Part shown: positions 51,606-59,888 of the stretch, piece by piece
How positions within the stretch are numbered: position 1 is the stretch's first letter
Layout: every line of letters begins with the position of its first letter
From: Zoogloeaceae bacterium
Lineage (GTDB): Bacteria; Pseudomonadota; Gammaproteobacteria; Burkholderiales; Rhodocyclaceae
Assembly (NCBI GenBank): GCA_024235675.1
Contig: JACKLZ010000002.1
Coordinates: 1,106,709 to 1,170,708, forward strand
DNA length: 64,000 nucleotides
Reading direction: 5' to 3'
Translations under genes and position numbers: made by a program
The notes under the pieces: generated by a model
Seen by the model: the letters and a program-made list of their open reading frames with translations, nothing else
Told to the model about the DNA's origin: nothing
Database searches by the model: none

Positions 51606-53348
51606 ATGCCGTGCGGGCCTCACGCCGCAGACACGATCCATGCCATCGCCCGACACCTTGCCGTGAAACCTGTTCGTATCAGTCTGCGCAGCAAACTCGC
51701 CTTGATGGCGCTGGTGTTGCTCGCCCTACCCTGGGTGGGTTACCAATATGTGCAGGAAATGGAGCGTTTTTTGCTCGACGGCCAGCGCCAGGGCCTGATT
51801 GCCACGGCCCGCGCCGTCGCCACCGCCTTGCATGAACGCCCCCAACTGTTCGGCCGCCAGCCGGGCAGCAGCATGGTCAGCCTGAGCGACTCCCTGTTGC
51901 CAGGTGAAGAAGTGCTGGAGCTGGCCATCGCCGCGATGCCTCAGCAGACACCGACCGAGGCACCTTTCGCCGCCGTGCCGCCAGCGCCGACTATTGATGG
52001 CGCCGCGGAGGTAGCGGCCATCCTGCGCGCGCTGGAGCGCAATACGGCCCGCATCTGGGTCGTGGACCGCGACCTGGATGTCATCACCCATACGGGCTCG
52101 CTGGCCCCACCGCCGACCGCCCCACCGGGCCCGCTCATCCAGTTCTGGCGCGGCTTGCTCGGCAGCGTCGGCTACCGGTCCGACGACATCACCACCCGCC
52201 TCGCCGACATCCCGCCGCCGAGCGGCCAGGCTATCTCCGGCACCCTCTTTGGCGCCACCACCTCCTGGTTGCGCCCGATCGGCGGCAGCGATGTGCTGAT
52301 CGTCGCCGCCGCGCATCCGGTGTGGGTGGCCGACAAGGTGCAGGGCGCGGTCGTGGTCGAAGAGAGCACCCTGGCGATTCAGGCGGTGCGCGACGCCGCC
52401 GTCGAACGCCTCGCCTGGCTGACCTTTGCCGGTCTGGCGATTGCCGCCGTGGTGGTCCTCGGCTTTGCCTCGCGCCTGTCCTGGCGCATCCGCAGCCTGC
52501 GCGACGAGGCCGAAAGCGCCATCGACGCCCGAGGCCGCATCACCGGCCTGACGGCCGCATCGACCGCCGGCGACGAGGTGGGCGACCTGTCGCGCAGCTT
52601 CTCCACCCTGCTCGCCCGCCTGGCCCAGCACCACCAGTACCTCGAAACCATGGCCAGCCGGCTCTCGCATGAGCTGCGCACGCCGGTGGCCGTGGTGCGC
52701 TCATCACTCGAGAACCTGCAACTCGAAGCGCTCCCGCCCGAAGCGAGCACCTATCTGGATCGCGCCCACGCCGGCCTGCACCGGCTGACCCGGATTCTCG
52801 CCCGCATGAGCGAAGCCACACGCATGGAGCAAGCCCTGGCCACCACTGACCCCGAGGGCTTCGACCTGCGCGGCGTGGTCGCCGAATGCATCGACGGCTA
52901 CCGCCTCGCGCACGCTGACCGACGCTTCGAAGACGCACTCCCCGATCAGCCCGTCTGGGTTCGCGGCGCGCCGGACCTGGCCGCGCAGATGCTCGACAAG
53001 CTGGTCAGCAATGCGGTCGACTTCACCACCGCCGACCACCCCATCCAGATTGAACTGAACCGGACTGACACACAGGCCGAACTGAGTGTGACCAATCACG
53101 GACCGACCCTGCCCCGCGCGCTCGAAGGCAAACTCTTCGACTCGATGGTCTCAGGGCGCAGCGCCGACGCCACCGGCGAACCGCACCTCGGACTTGGCCT
53201 CTACGTGGCACAACTGATCGCCGGATTCCATGGCGGCAAACTCGCCGCCCAGAACCTGCCATCGGGCAAGGGCGTACGGGTTACCGCCATGCTCCCCACA
53301 CGCGCAAGCGGCGCTCACGCCACCGCCGCCGATCGTCAGCAAATTTGA
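51606..53348 (+). CDS. pdsS: PdsS-type sensor histidine kinase of the sortase system
   Basis: 580 residues. First membrane helix about 32-46, a periplasmic sensor of roughly 220 residues (proline-rich), second helix about 271-290, HAMP-like linker, HisKA with SRLSHELRTPVAVV (about 350), and HATPase with DKLVSNAVDFT and GLGLYVAQLI. The N box and G box are present. A GTG at 51663 (VKPVRISLRSK) is an equally good start. It should phosphorylate the response regulator at 49627. Symbol by analogy with the dedicated-sortase kinase. Confidence 0.88.
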   Translation: MPCGPHAADTIHAIARHLAVKPVRISLRSKLALMALVLLALPWVGYQYVQEMERFLLDGQRQGLIATARAVATALHERPQLFGRQPGSSMVSLSDSLLPGEEVLELAIAAMPQQTPTEAPFAAVPPAPTIDGAAEVAAILRALERNTARIWVVDRDLDVITHTGSLAPPPTAPPGPLIQFWRGLLGSVGYRSDDITTRLADIPPPSGQAISGTLFGATTSWLRPIGGSDVLIVAAAHPVWVADKVQGAVVVEESTLAIQAVRDAAVERLAWLTFAGLAIAAVVVLGFASRLSWRIRSLRDEAESAIDARGRITGLTAASTAGDEVGDLSRSFSTLLARLAQHHQYLETMASRLSHELRTPVAVVRSSLENLQLEALPPEASTYLDRAHAGLHRLTRILARMSEATRMEQALATTDPEGFDLRGVVAECIDGYRLAHADRRFEDALPDQPVWVRGAPDLAAQMLDKLVSNAVDFTTADHPIQIELNRTDTQAELSVTNHGPTLPRALEGKLFDSMVSGRSADATGEPHLGLGLYVAQLIAGFHGGKLAAQNLPSGKGVRVTAMLPTRASGAHATAADRQQI

Positions 53349-53438
53349 CACCACCCGCTTCCCGAGCCGACGCGGAATACAAAAACACCACTGAAACAGT
53401 TATTTGCAAAGCTGGCGCAGCGCTTGCTTTAGTCAAGC

Positions 53439-54302
53439 ATGCGCCAATTTTTTCGTGCCGCGCCCAAGATTGCGCTCGCCCTCTGCTGCGTCTGCTTGAG
53501 CAGTCAGGTGAGCGCTATACCGCTCGCCGACAACCGCCCCCCGCGCAACACCGCACCAGCATCCGACGCCCACGGTGCCGAAAAGGCACTGGAATTTGTC
53601 GCGGACGACGCTTCCAACCCGGCATTTACGCCACGAAAGAAAATCTCGCCCCTTCCCACCGTTCTCGGCGCCTCCGGCCTCCCCACCAGCGAAGCGATGG
53701 TCAGTCCCACCGATCGCCGCCGCACTACGACCAAGCCCGAGGCCGTGCCTTTTACCCATACGGAAAACGGCCTGGACGATCTGGCCTTCGACGACCCCGG
53801 TGCCGAGGCCTGGTTTGCCGACGACGAGAACCTGTTGGACCGGATGCGCGGCGTGCGCGAACAGGTCAGTGAACTGCTCGACTGGGGGCTGAACGACAAG
53901 ATCAATCAGGCCGGCCGCGAACTGCTCGAAACGCTGGGCATTGACGACACCACGACCACCCGACTGATGATTGCCGAGCGCACCACCGAAGACACGCCGC
54001 CACCATGGGCAGCACAGGCTGCCGGGCAAGAAAAGACCACCAGCGAGAACCCATGGGATGCCGAATCCGGCCGAAATGCGATCGCCAAATTTGCCTTCCT
54101 GCTGTGGGACACGCTGACCCACCCGGCCTTCATCGCCTTGGTTCTGCTGCTCATCGGCGCCCGGGCGCTGCTCACCCTGGTGCGTTTGTCGAGCCGATCA
54201 CGTGCTCGAAGAAGCCGGCGATCGCGAACAAAATCCGCGACGATCGTGGAGCAAGCCCGCAGTCACGGCAAGCACTGGACGCGCCGGCGGCGCATTCGCT
54301 AG
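53439..54302 (+). CDS. Exported protein with C-terminal membrane helix and Arg-rich tail, unknown
   Basis: 287 residues. Signal peptide about 1-26 (KIALALCCVCLSSQVSA), then a low-complexity Asp/Thr/Pro-rich periplasmic part, a helical segment (ENLLDRMRGVREQVSELLDW), and one membrane helix near 230-248 (AFIALVLLLIGARALLTLV) followed by a tail with about 15 Arg/Lys. The layout (signal, disordered body, helix, basic tail) is that of envelope proteins processed at the C terminus, but no LPxT or PEP motif is present. No family recognised. Confidence 0.7.
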   Translation: MRQFFRAAPKIALALCCVCLSSQVSAIPLADNRPPRNTAPASDAHGAEKALEFVADDASNPAFTPRKKISPLPTVLGASGLPTSEAMVSPTDRRRTTTKPEAVPFTHTENGLDDLAFDDPGAEAWFADDENLLDRMRGVREQVSELLDWGLNDKINQAGRELLETLGIDDTTTTRLMIAERTTEDTPPPWAAQAAGQEKTTSENPWDAESGRNAIAKFAFLLWDTLTHPAFIALVLLLIGARALLTLVRLSSRSRARRSRRSRTKSATIVEQARSHGKHWTRRRRIR

Positions 54303-54510
54303 GCAACGGGGCTGTCGGCGCCCCATCCAGCCACGACAGTGGCGACTGCTCCGCGAGCGGACCGGCCTCGCCTCGCGCCATGAACGATGCAGCTTGTCAC
54401 GATTGAAATATCGCACATCGCCTCACCCTCAGTGACGCCCCGATGCGCGTCATTCAAAGCGACCACGGCGAAAGCGAAGACATTGCCACAAGCCTGAACA
54501 CCGCTCGCCC

Positions 54511-54825
54511 TCAGTCCCCGAACTCTTCCTTGCGGTACCGCAGCACATGGCGACGACCGTTGACGGCGGTCACGCTGATCCACAGCCAACCGACGCCGGC
54601 GCACACCAGTGCGGCCGGCAAGCCGATCGGGTACAGGGCAGCCACGGCCGCCACGAAGACAGCCAGCACGGCGGAAGTCGTCAGTGCCTTGCGGGTGACG
54701 CCGCGCAAACACCGGTCCGCCAGCTCGGGCGTGGTGACACCAGCGGCTTGCAAGGCGGTCCGCACCGAGGCGTAATTTTGTTCCTGCTTCCGGGCGCCGC
54801 GCCCGAAGGGATCATCGATTTTCAT
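54511..54825 (-). CDS. Small two-helix membrane protein, unknown
   Basis: 104 residues. Soluble N-terminal 45 residues (QNYASVRTALQAAGVTTPEL), then two adjacent membrane helices (about 48-66 and 68-88) and a basic C terminus. I take the ATG at 54825; an upstream TTG would add four residues. No recognised family. Isolated between the exported protein and the OmpA-like gene. Confidence 0.55.
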   Translation of the reverse strand: MKIDDPFGRGARKQEQNYASVRTALQAAGVTTPELADRCLRGVTRKALTTSAVLAVFVAAVAALYPIGLPAALVCAGVGWLWISVTAVNGRRHVLRYRKEEFGD

Positions 54826-54904
54826 GCGTGACAACACATTGGAAATGGCCGGATGCTCAGGATACGCCGGTTCGCCCTGCGGCCCTACCCACCCGCATGA
54901 TCAA

Positions 54905-54941
54905 CAAAAACGGCGCCGCTCCCGTCCGGAAGCGGCGCCGT
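54905..54941 (-). terminator. Intrinsic terminator of the OmpA-like gene
   Basis: On the minus strand ACGGCGCCGCT / AGCGGCGCCGT, an 11-bp stem, followed by TTTTTG. It lies 28 bases after the stop at 54969. Confidence 0.88.
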
Positions 54942-54968
54942 GACCACCGGTCTGAAAACGGCGGACGT

Positions 54969-55541
54969 TCAGCGCACGAACATTTCAACCCGACGGTTCT
55001 GCGCGCGTCCATCGGCCGTGCTGTTATCGGCAATCGGCATCATTTCGCCCTGACCGGTCGGCGTCAGACGCCCCGGCGCCACACCACGGCCTTGCAGGTA
55101 GTTGGTCACGCTGGTCGCGCGATCCAGCGACAGACGCTGGTTGTACTCGGCCGCGCCGGTGCTGTCAGTGTGGCCAACCACGTTGACCATCGCGTTCGGA
55201 TGCTCGTTGAGTGTTCCGGCGATCTGGTCCAGGGTTTGCGCAAACGCCGGGTTGACCCGCGCGCTATTGGTGTCGAACAGCACCGCACCCGGAATATCGA
55301 GCTTCACCGAACCGTCCGGTTGCTCGGTCACTTTGACCTGAGAACCGACCAGATAGCCAAAGGCGCCACCCAGCGCCGCGCCCACCACCGTGCTGCGGCG
55401 GCCGCCGACCTGGTTGCCGACGACGCCGCCCAGCACTGCGCCGGAGACGGCGCCAATGGTTTTGTTCTGGGTTTCGGTCGTGGTACACGCGGGCAGGGCC
55501 AGCACACTCGCCATCGCGGCGACAATAAGCAGTTTTTTCAT
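54969..55541 (-). CDS. OmpA-family lipoprotein (glycine-zipper plus OmpA domain)
   Basis: 190 residues after AGGAAGGAG. Lipoprotein signal MKKLLIVAAMASVLALPAC with lipobox LPAC (cysteine 19). A glycine-zipper region (GAVSGAVLGGVVGNQVGG, about 30-47) inserts in or against the outer membrane; the OmpA C domain (GHTDSTGAAEYNQRLSLDRA, about 120-139) binds peptidoglycan, with TADGRAQNRRVEMF near the end. Monocistronic. Confidence 0.92.
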   Translation of the reverse strand: MKKLLIVAAMASVLALPACTTTETQNKTIGAVSGAVLGGVVGNQVGGRRSTVVGAALGGAFGYLVGSQVKVTEQPDGSVKLDIPGAVLFDTNSARVNPAFAQTLDQIAGTLNEHPNAMVNVVGHTDSTGAAEYNQRLSLDRATSVTNYLQGRGVAPGRLTPTGQGEMMPIADNSTADGRAQNRRVEMFVR

Positions 55542-55792
55542 GTTTTCTCCTTCCTGAGGGGTATCACCAACACACACCGGGGGCAGCAACAGTTAGCCAA
55601 TCCGGCCGTGCTGCGCGCTTCATGGCGCACAAATGCGCGCGCTTTTGATGGCTTCATCTTGCCACGCACGGGGGCTCAGCGCGCATATTGGTTACGAAGT
55701 GCAACAATCACGGGCACTGAACCGCCCTTGCCGAAGCCCCCCGGAGCAAGGCACTCTTAGCCCATCACGATGTCGCCTCAAAAGACGCGCCC

Positions 55793-56188
55793 ATGCCCAA
55801 CCTCGATGCCCTCGAAATCAAAGCCTTCGTCCCCGCGCGCAATTTCGAACGCTCGCAGCGCTTCTACCTCGATCTCGGCTTCCATCGCGTTTGGGCCTCC
55901 CCGGATCTGGCCCATTTTCAGTGCGGCAGTGCGGCTTTCCTGCTCGAGAACGACTACCTCGCCATCGTGGCCGAAAACTTCACCCTGCATTTGCTGGTCG
56001 CCGATGTCGACGCCTGGTGGCAACGCGCCCACGACGCGCGTCTGGCTGACGTCTACGGCGTGAAGCTCGGCCGGCCGGAAGACCGCCCCTGGGGCATGCG
56101 CGAATTCACGCTCACCGATCCGAGCGGCGTACATTGGCGCATCGCCCAGAACATCAGCACCGACGACCCCGCCCACGGCACCGGCTGA
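55793..56188 (+). CDS. VOC-superfamily (glyoxalase/bleomycin-resistance) protein
   Basis: 131 residues, two beta-alpha-beta-beta-beta modules. IKAFVPARNFERSQRFYLDLGF at the N terminus and WGMREFTLTDPSGVHWRI at the C terminus are standard; the metal-binding glutamate is in MREF. Substrate unknown; many such proteins sequester or detoxify small molecules. Convergent with the MocR gene, one base apart. Confidence 0.88.
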   Translation: MPNLDALEIKAFVPARNFERSQRFYLDLGFHRVWASPDLAHFQCGSAAFLLENDYLAIVAENFTLHLLVADVDAWWQRAHDARLADVYGVKLGRPEDRPWGMREFTLTDPSGVHWRIAQNISTDDPAHGTG

Positions 56189-56189
56189 C

Positions 56190-57617
56190 TCAATCGGGCG
56201 GCATGGCCCAACGCAAACGCCGCACCGCCTCGGGCATTTGCGCCTCGGGCACCGCGCCATAACCGAGCAACAAACCATTGCAACGCATCGGCGGCAAGGC
56301 GTAACGGCTCAGCGCACGCACCACAAGGCCCCGCTCGGCCGCTCGCGCCACCACCTCGGTGTCGGCCAGCGTGTCCGGCAGCGTCAGCACCAGATGCAAA
56401 CCGGCGGCGCCGCCACGAATGGCCGTTTCCGGGCCCGGCGTGCGCGCCAGTTCGGTGCGTAGCGCCTGCTGTCGCGCCAGATAGAGGCGTCGCATACGGC
56501 GCAGATGCGTGGTGTAGTGGCCGCGCTGGATGAAGTCGGCCAGCGCCACCTGCTCGATCCCCTGCCCCGACCGCGCCAGTGAGGCCGACGCACCCGCAAA
56601 GACCTCGGCCAGCGCCTCGGGCACCACCAGATAGCCCAGGCGCAAGCCGGGGTAGAGCGTCTTGCTGAAGGTGCCGGTGTAGACCACCGGCGCATCGGGC
56701 TGCAGGCCAAACAGCGCAGGCAGGGCCGGCCCGCCGCGGGCGAACTCGCTGTCGTAGTCGTCCTCGATGATCCAGCCGCCGCTGCGACGCACCCCGTCGA
56801 TCAAGGCCAGGCGTCGCGGCAAGCTCAGGACCTCGCCCGACGGGTACTGGTGGGCCGGGCAGACCAGCACCAGACGCGGCGGATGCGCCCGCCAGTCCGC
56901 CGCCGTCGGCGCCATGCCTTCGCCGTCCACCGGCACCGGGTGCAAGCTCAGTCCGGCCATCGCCAAGGCGGTACGCGCCGCCGGGTAGCCGGGATTCTCG
57001 ACCCATGCCGTCTCGCCGTTGTCGGCCAGAAGCCGCGCACACAGATCGAGCGCTGCCTGCGTGCCGGCAGTCACGACAACTTGCTCGGGGCGCACCCGAA
57101 AGCCGCGTACCGTCGCCAGATAGGCTGCCAGCGCCGCGCGCAGCTCGGGCTCGCCGCCGGGCGCCGCATAGCCCAGATGGCGCGGCCGCGCCGCTCGCCA
57201 GGCCCGATCCAGGCAGCCGCGCCAGGCGCGAAACGGGAAATTCGCCACATCGGGCACGCCGGGGGCGAACGCCCCCAGTTCCGTCCCTGCTGGCGGCGAC
57301 TCCGCCAGTGACGCGCGCCGCGCCAGGGCCGGCCACGCGCTCGGCGTCACCCCCGCGCCCGGCACCACCGCCAGCGTAGCCACCCGCGTGCCCTGACGAT
57401 CGGCGAGCAAACAGCCCTCGGCGACGAGCTGCTCATAGGCAAACATCACCGTATTGCGCGCAATACCCAGCTCGGCGGCAAGCTGCCGACTGCCGGGCAA
57501 ACGCACACCGGCCGCCAGCCGGCCATCGACAATCGCGGCGCGCAGGCGTTGATAAAGCAACCGCTGACAGGGCACGCCGTCGGGCAAGGGCGGCGCGAGC
57601 AACCAGTTGAGATTCAT
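56190..57617 (-). CDS. MocR/PdxR-like transcription regulator (GntR wHTH + aminotransferase)
   Basis: 475 residues starting at MNLNWLLAPPL; starts further upstream would cross the divergent promoter. N-terminal winged helix (LPGSRQLAAELGIARNTVMFAYEQL, about 39-63, shown in part). C-terminal fold-type I aminotransferase with the PLP lysine in YTGTFSKTLYPGLRLGYL. MocR proteins sense PLP or an amino-compound. Divergent from osmC, so that operon is the probable target; a regulated flavin/PLP-type oxidase remnant lies right after it. Confidence 0.93.
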   Translation of the reverse strand: MNLNWLLAPPLPDGVPCQRLLYQRLRAAIVDGRLAAGVRLPGSRQLAAELGIARNTVMFAYEQLVAEGCLLADRQGTRVATLAVVPGAGVTPSAWPALARRASLAESPPAGTELGAFAPGVPDVANFPFRAWRGCLDRAWRAARPRHLGYAAPGGEPELRAALAAYLATVRGFRVRPEQVVVTAGTQAALDLCARLLADNGETAWVENPGYPAARTALAMAGLSLHPVPVDGEGMAPTAADWRAHPPRLVLVCPAHQYPSGEVLSLPRRLALIDGVRRSGGWIIEDDYDSEFARGGPALPALFGLQPDAPVVYTGTFSKTLYPGLRLGYLVVPEALAEVFAGASASLARSGQGIEQVALADFIQRGHYTTHLRRMRRLYLARQQALRTELARTPGPETAIRGGAAGLHLVLTLPDTLADTEVVARAAERGLVVRALSRYALPPMRCNGLLLGYGAVPEAQMPEAVRRLRWAMPPD

Positions 57618-57618
57618 C

Positions 57619-57679
57619 GTGGCTCTATGGTTTTGTTCGTTTGTGGCACTTCTCATGGTGCCATGCAAGCCACTATTCT
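57619..57679. promoter_or_regulatory. Candidate MocR operator and osmC promoter
   Basis: Direct repeats GTGGCWCT at 57619-57626 and 57643-57650, an inverted GCCAC at 57669-57673 and a small palindrome CATGGTGCCATG at 57654-57665. TATTCT at 57674-57679 fits an osmC -10, with no good -35, as in activator-dependent promoters. Confidence 0.45.
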
Positions 57680-57705
57680 GACCACAGACGTAAGGAGGAA
57701 CACCC

Positions 57706-58176
57706 ATGAGCACCTATACCGCCACCGTGCTGTGGCAGCGCGGCGAGCAAGTGTTCACCGACAACCGCTACAGCCGGCGGCACGACATCTCGTTTGACGG
57801 CGGCATCACGCTGGCCGGCTCATCCTCGCCCCATGTGGTACCGACGCCGTATTCAGACCCGAGCGCGGTCGATCCCGAGGAGGCGTTCGTCGCCGCACTG
57901 TCGAGCTGTCATATGTTGTGGTTTCTGTCGCTGGCCGGCCGTGCCGGCTGGTGTGTCGACCGCTACGAAGACGCGGCCGAGGGCGTGATGGCCGCTGGCG
58001 CCGACAGCCGGCTGATGATGACCGTGGTCACACTCAAGCCCGCCGTGCGCTTTCACGGCAAACAACCGACCGACACAGAACACGCCGCCCTGCATGAGGC
58101 CGCCCACCACGCCTGCTTCATCGCCAACTCGGTCAAATCCGAGCTGCATTGCCTGCCCCGTTTACTCACAGACTGA
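57706..58176 (+). CDS. OsmC-family peroxiredoxin-like protein
   Basis: 156 residues after AAGGAGG. The two redox cysteines are in ALSSCHMLWFL (about residue 68) and HHACFIANSVK (about 138), and GSSSPHVVPTPYSDP is typical. Reduces organic hydroperoxides. Divergent from the MocR gene and 13 bases before the frameshifted oxidase gene, so it is the first gene of that operon. Confidence 0.92.
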   Translation: MSTYTATVLWQRGEQVFTDNRYSRRHDISFDGGITLAGSSSPHVVPTPYSDPSAVDPEEAFVAALSSCHMLWFLSLAGRAGWCVDRYEDAAEGVMAAGADSRLMMTVVTLKPAVRFHGKQPTDTEHAALHEAAHHACFIANSVKSELHCLPRLLTD

Positions 58177-58189
58177 CCCGGAAACCGCC

Positions 58190-58821
58190 ATGCCCCAGAC
58201 TACCGCCCCCAGCGCCCGCACCACACTACGGCGCCACCCCGAGCGCGGCCACTACGACTCGACACCCTGGCCGCGATCATCGACGACGCCTGGGTGTGCC
58301 ATGTGTCCTTCACGCTGGACGGCACGGTGCATGCAATGCCCACCGCCCACTGGCGCGTCGGCGACTACCTCTACATCCACGGCGCCCGTGCCTCGCGCAT
58401 GCTCAAGGCGCTGACCGACAGCGACGCCTGCGTCACGCTGGCGCAGGTCGACGGCCTGGTGCTGGCGCGCTCGGCCTTTCATCACTCGATGAACTTCCGC
58501 TCGGTGGTGGCCTATGGTCGCTTTGAAAGGGTGGACGACGACGCCCACAAGCTCGACACCATGAAAGCCTTCATCGACAAGGTCGCCCCCGGTCGCTGGG
58601 CCAGCTTGCGCCCGGTGAGCGACAAGGAGTTGAACGCCACCACGGTGCTGCGCCTGAAACTGAGCGAAGCCTCGGCCAAGATCCGCAGCGGCGGCGTCAA
58701 GGACGACGAAGCCGACCTGACATGGCCGGTATGGGCCGGCGTGCTGCCGCTGGCGTTCACCCCGGGCACGCCGATCACCGAGTCCGACAGCCAGGTGGCG
58801 GACTTCCCGCCGCCCGGCTGA
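58190..58821 (+). pseudogene. Pyridoxamine 5'-phosphate oxidase-like flavin-binding protein, frameshifted
   Basis: The start ATG (58190) encodes PQTTAPSARTTLRRHPERGH and then YDS, and leaves frame at about 58258-58261. From there the next frame reads DTLAAIIDDAW and continues VCHVSFTLDGTVHAMPTAHW to a stop at 58819-58821. HPERGHYDxxTL is the normal start of this family (split-barrel, FMN-binding). One base appears to be missing in GACTCGACACC (for example GACTCCGACACC would restore it). Either the gene is inactive or the read has an error. Without the shift it would be about 210 residues. Confidence 0.85.
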
Positions 58822-58829
58822 GGGAGGGC

Positions 58830-59705
58830 TCAGTCGCTCTCCAGCTGCGCCACCTTGGCCCCGACCGCCGCCGGCGCGAGCACACTCGGTGCCGCTTGAT
58901 GCACATGCAGGTCGGTCTGTGGGTAGGGGATGGAGATGCCGTTCTCGTCGTAGGCGATCTTGATCTTCTCCTTCAGCTCGCACATGGTCAGGAAGTAATC
59001 CGGCGTCTTGACCCACGGGCGGATGTGCAGATTCACGCTGCTGTCGGCCAGATCCGCCACCGCGATCACCGGCGCCGGATCGACCAGCACGCGCGGGTCG
59101 GCCTTGATCACCGCCTCGGCCACCGCCTTGGCCTTGCGAATATCGTCGTCGTAGCTGATGCCGATCAGCAGATCGATGCGCCGCGTCTCGCGCGCCGAAT
59201 AATTGGTGATCACATCGGCGTAGATGGCGCCGTTGGGCACGATGATCTCGCGGTTGTCGGGCGTACGGAAGGTCGAGCTGAAGATGTTGATCTTCTCCAC
59301 CACCCCGGTGGTGCCACCGGCCTCGACAAAATCCCCCGCCTTGAAGGGCCGGAAGACGATCAGCATCACCCCGGCCGCGAAGTTCTTCAGCGAATCCTGC
59401 AGCGACAAGCCAATCGCCAGGCCCGCCGCACCGATCAGCGCCACCAGCGAGGTGGTATCCACGCCCAGACGGTTCAGCGCCGCGACCACGATCACCAGCA
59501 GCAGCACGCCATGCAAAATCGACAACACGAAGTGCGACAGCATGTCGTCCATGCCCGAGCGCGCCAGCACCCGCCGCACCACCGCCACAACGCCGCGCAC
59601 CAGCCACCGGCCGGCGAAGAAGATCAGCAGCGCAAAGAGCAGATTGAGGCCCCAGTCGGTGGCGTAACCGGCCACCGCCTCGGGGTTCATGATTTTTTCC
59701 AGCAT
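58830..59705 (-). CDS. mscS: MscS-family small-conductance mechanosensitive channel
   Basis: 291 residues. Three membrane helices (about 20-37, 60-80, 88-115); the pore helix is GAAGLAIGLSLQDSLKNFAA, then RPFKAGDFVEAGGTTGVVE and the cytoplasmic beta and alpha/beta vestibule. Length matches E. coli MscS. It opens on hypo-osmotic shock. The C-terminal 25 residues are Ala/Val-rich and variable. Convergent with the preceding gene. Confidence 0.94.
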   Translation of the reverse strand: MLEKIMNPEAVAGYATDWGLNLLFALLIFFAGRWLVRGVVAVVRRVLARSGMDDMLSHFVLSILHGVLLLVIVVAALNRLGVDTTSLVALIGAAGLAIGLSLQDSLKNFAAGVMLIVFRPFKAGDFVEAGGTTGVVEKINIFSSTFRTPDNREIIVPNGAIYADVITNYSARETRRIDLLIGISYDDDIRKAKAVAEAVIKADPRVLVDPAPVIAVADLADSSVNLHIRPWVKTPDYFLTMCELKEKIKIAYDENGISIPYPQTDLHVHQAAPSVLAPAAVGAKVAQLESD

Positions 59706-59888
59706 GGCATCTCCGTGCGTTCAAACAGATTTCATTGGGGCTTCGAGCCGCGCTGTGGGCCGACCCGAATGCAGCCCCAAGCCTATGGTGCATGGCAACA
59801 TCGTGCAAGTCCGGGACGCAAACACATGTGACGTCAGATGCGGCGGGGCAGGTATCATCCCCGCTTGTCACCCGATCCCGCCACCGCC

